Origin: Verrucomicrobiota bacterium
Lineage (GTDB): Bacteria > Verrucomicrobiota > Verrucomicrobiia > Opitutales > UBA2995
Assembly: GCA_027297085.1 (NCBI GenBank)
Contig: JAPUIL010000799.1
Coordinates: 1-5,899, forward strand
Length of the DNA stretch: 5,899 bases
Reading direction: 5' to 3'
In this document: positions 5,809 through 5,899 of the stretch, piece by piece
Numbering within the stretch: the stretch's first letter is position 1
How the letters are laid out: each line of letters begins with the position of its first letter
The notes under the pieces: model-generated
The model's database searches: none
Seen by the model: only the letters and a program-made list of their open reading frames with translations
Told to the model about the DNA's origin: nothing
Translations under genes and position numbers: made by a program

Positions 5809-5899
5809 TTAAAGCGATAAGTTTCGGCGTTCCAATTCTGCCTCTATCTCCGCTTTACTTGGCATTGCTAGGGCGGTACCAAATCGGGTAACTGAAAGG
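5809..5899 (-). CDS. C-terminal end of a probable ribokinase/PfkB-family sugar kinase (partial)
   Basis: The minus-strand frame is open from the right edge for 29 codons and stops at TAA (plus-strand 5809-5811). The peptide begins LSVTRFGTALAMPSKAEIEA and continues with a charged helix to its end. It resembles the end of ribokinase-type kinases, where an ALSVTRxGAQ-like helix is followed by a short loop, Pro, and a final helix (MPSKAEIEAEL fits the P-T-R-E-E-V-type pattern). Members phosphorylate sugars such as ribose, deoxyribose or fructose with ATP. Next to deoC a deoxyribokinase or ribokinase role is attractive, but the ATP-binding and catalytic DTxGAGD region lies outside the window. It is convergent with the dehydrogenase operon, so it is not part of that transcript. 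Confidence 0.6.
   Translation of the reverse strand, partial: LSVTRFGTALAMPSKAEIEAELERRNLSL

Noticed and set aside
5799..5810. Bidirectional terminator between the convergent genes
   Set aside because: The stem is only 4-5 bp with a tiny loop and no T-run on either strand.
1..5899. CRISPR array, insertion sequence, tRNA or phage features
   Set aside because: I saw no regularly spaced direct repeats, no transposase or integrase motifs, no terminal inverted repeats and no tRNA-like cloverleaf by reading both strands.

Overview
The window reads as an ordinary chromosomal segment of a free-living bacterium with mixed, roughly balanced base composition. It has four complete genes, one partial gene at the right edge and a doubtful partial frame at the left edge. 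None of the four visible start codons has a convincing Shine-Dalgarno sequence. Together with the gene content (an elongated, animal-like deoxyribose-phosphate aldolase and an ALDH16-type aldehyde dehydrogenase) this suggests a lineage with weak Shine-Dalgarno use, such as Verrucomicrobiota, Planctomycetota or Bacteroidota. The taxonomic guess is low confidence.

Layout: bases 1-391 hold no gene I can name, only a 34-codon frame open to the left edge and weak hairpins. Bases 392-2251 (minus strand) encode HtpG, the bacterial Hsp90. A 186-bp divergent intergenic region (2252-2437) carries a good candidate htpG promoter and a G-rich stretch in front of deoC. Bases 2438-5784 (plus strand) form a tight three-gene operon: deoC, a complete catalytic aldehyde dehydrogenase (500 aa), and a short aldehyde dehydrogenase homologue (289 aa) that lacks the whole catalytic domain. 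The gaps between the three are 17 and 15 nt. A convergent minus-strand gene enters from the right edge, and its last 29 codons look like the C-terminus of a ribokinase/PfkB-family sugar kinase.

Function of the operon: DeoC splits 2-deoxyribose 5-phosphate, from deoxynucleoside breakdown or from phosphorylated deoxyribose, into glyceraldehyde 3-phosphate and acetaldehyde. The dehydrogenase can oxidise the acetaldehyde to acetate with NAD. The neighbouring sugar kinase could supply the phosphorylated substrate if it is a deoxyribokinase or ribokinase, but this is inference from a short tail.

The main point of interest is that the two dehydrogenase genes together look like one ALDH16 protein cut in two. 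ALDH16 enzymes (human ALDH16A1, about 800 aa) consist of a full ALDH module followed by a second ALDH-like module without a catalytic domain. Here the two modules are separate genes, in the same reading frame, divided by two consecutive TAA stops and a 15-nt spacer. This suggests a two-subunit version of ALDH16, linked genetically to deoC.
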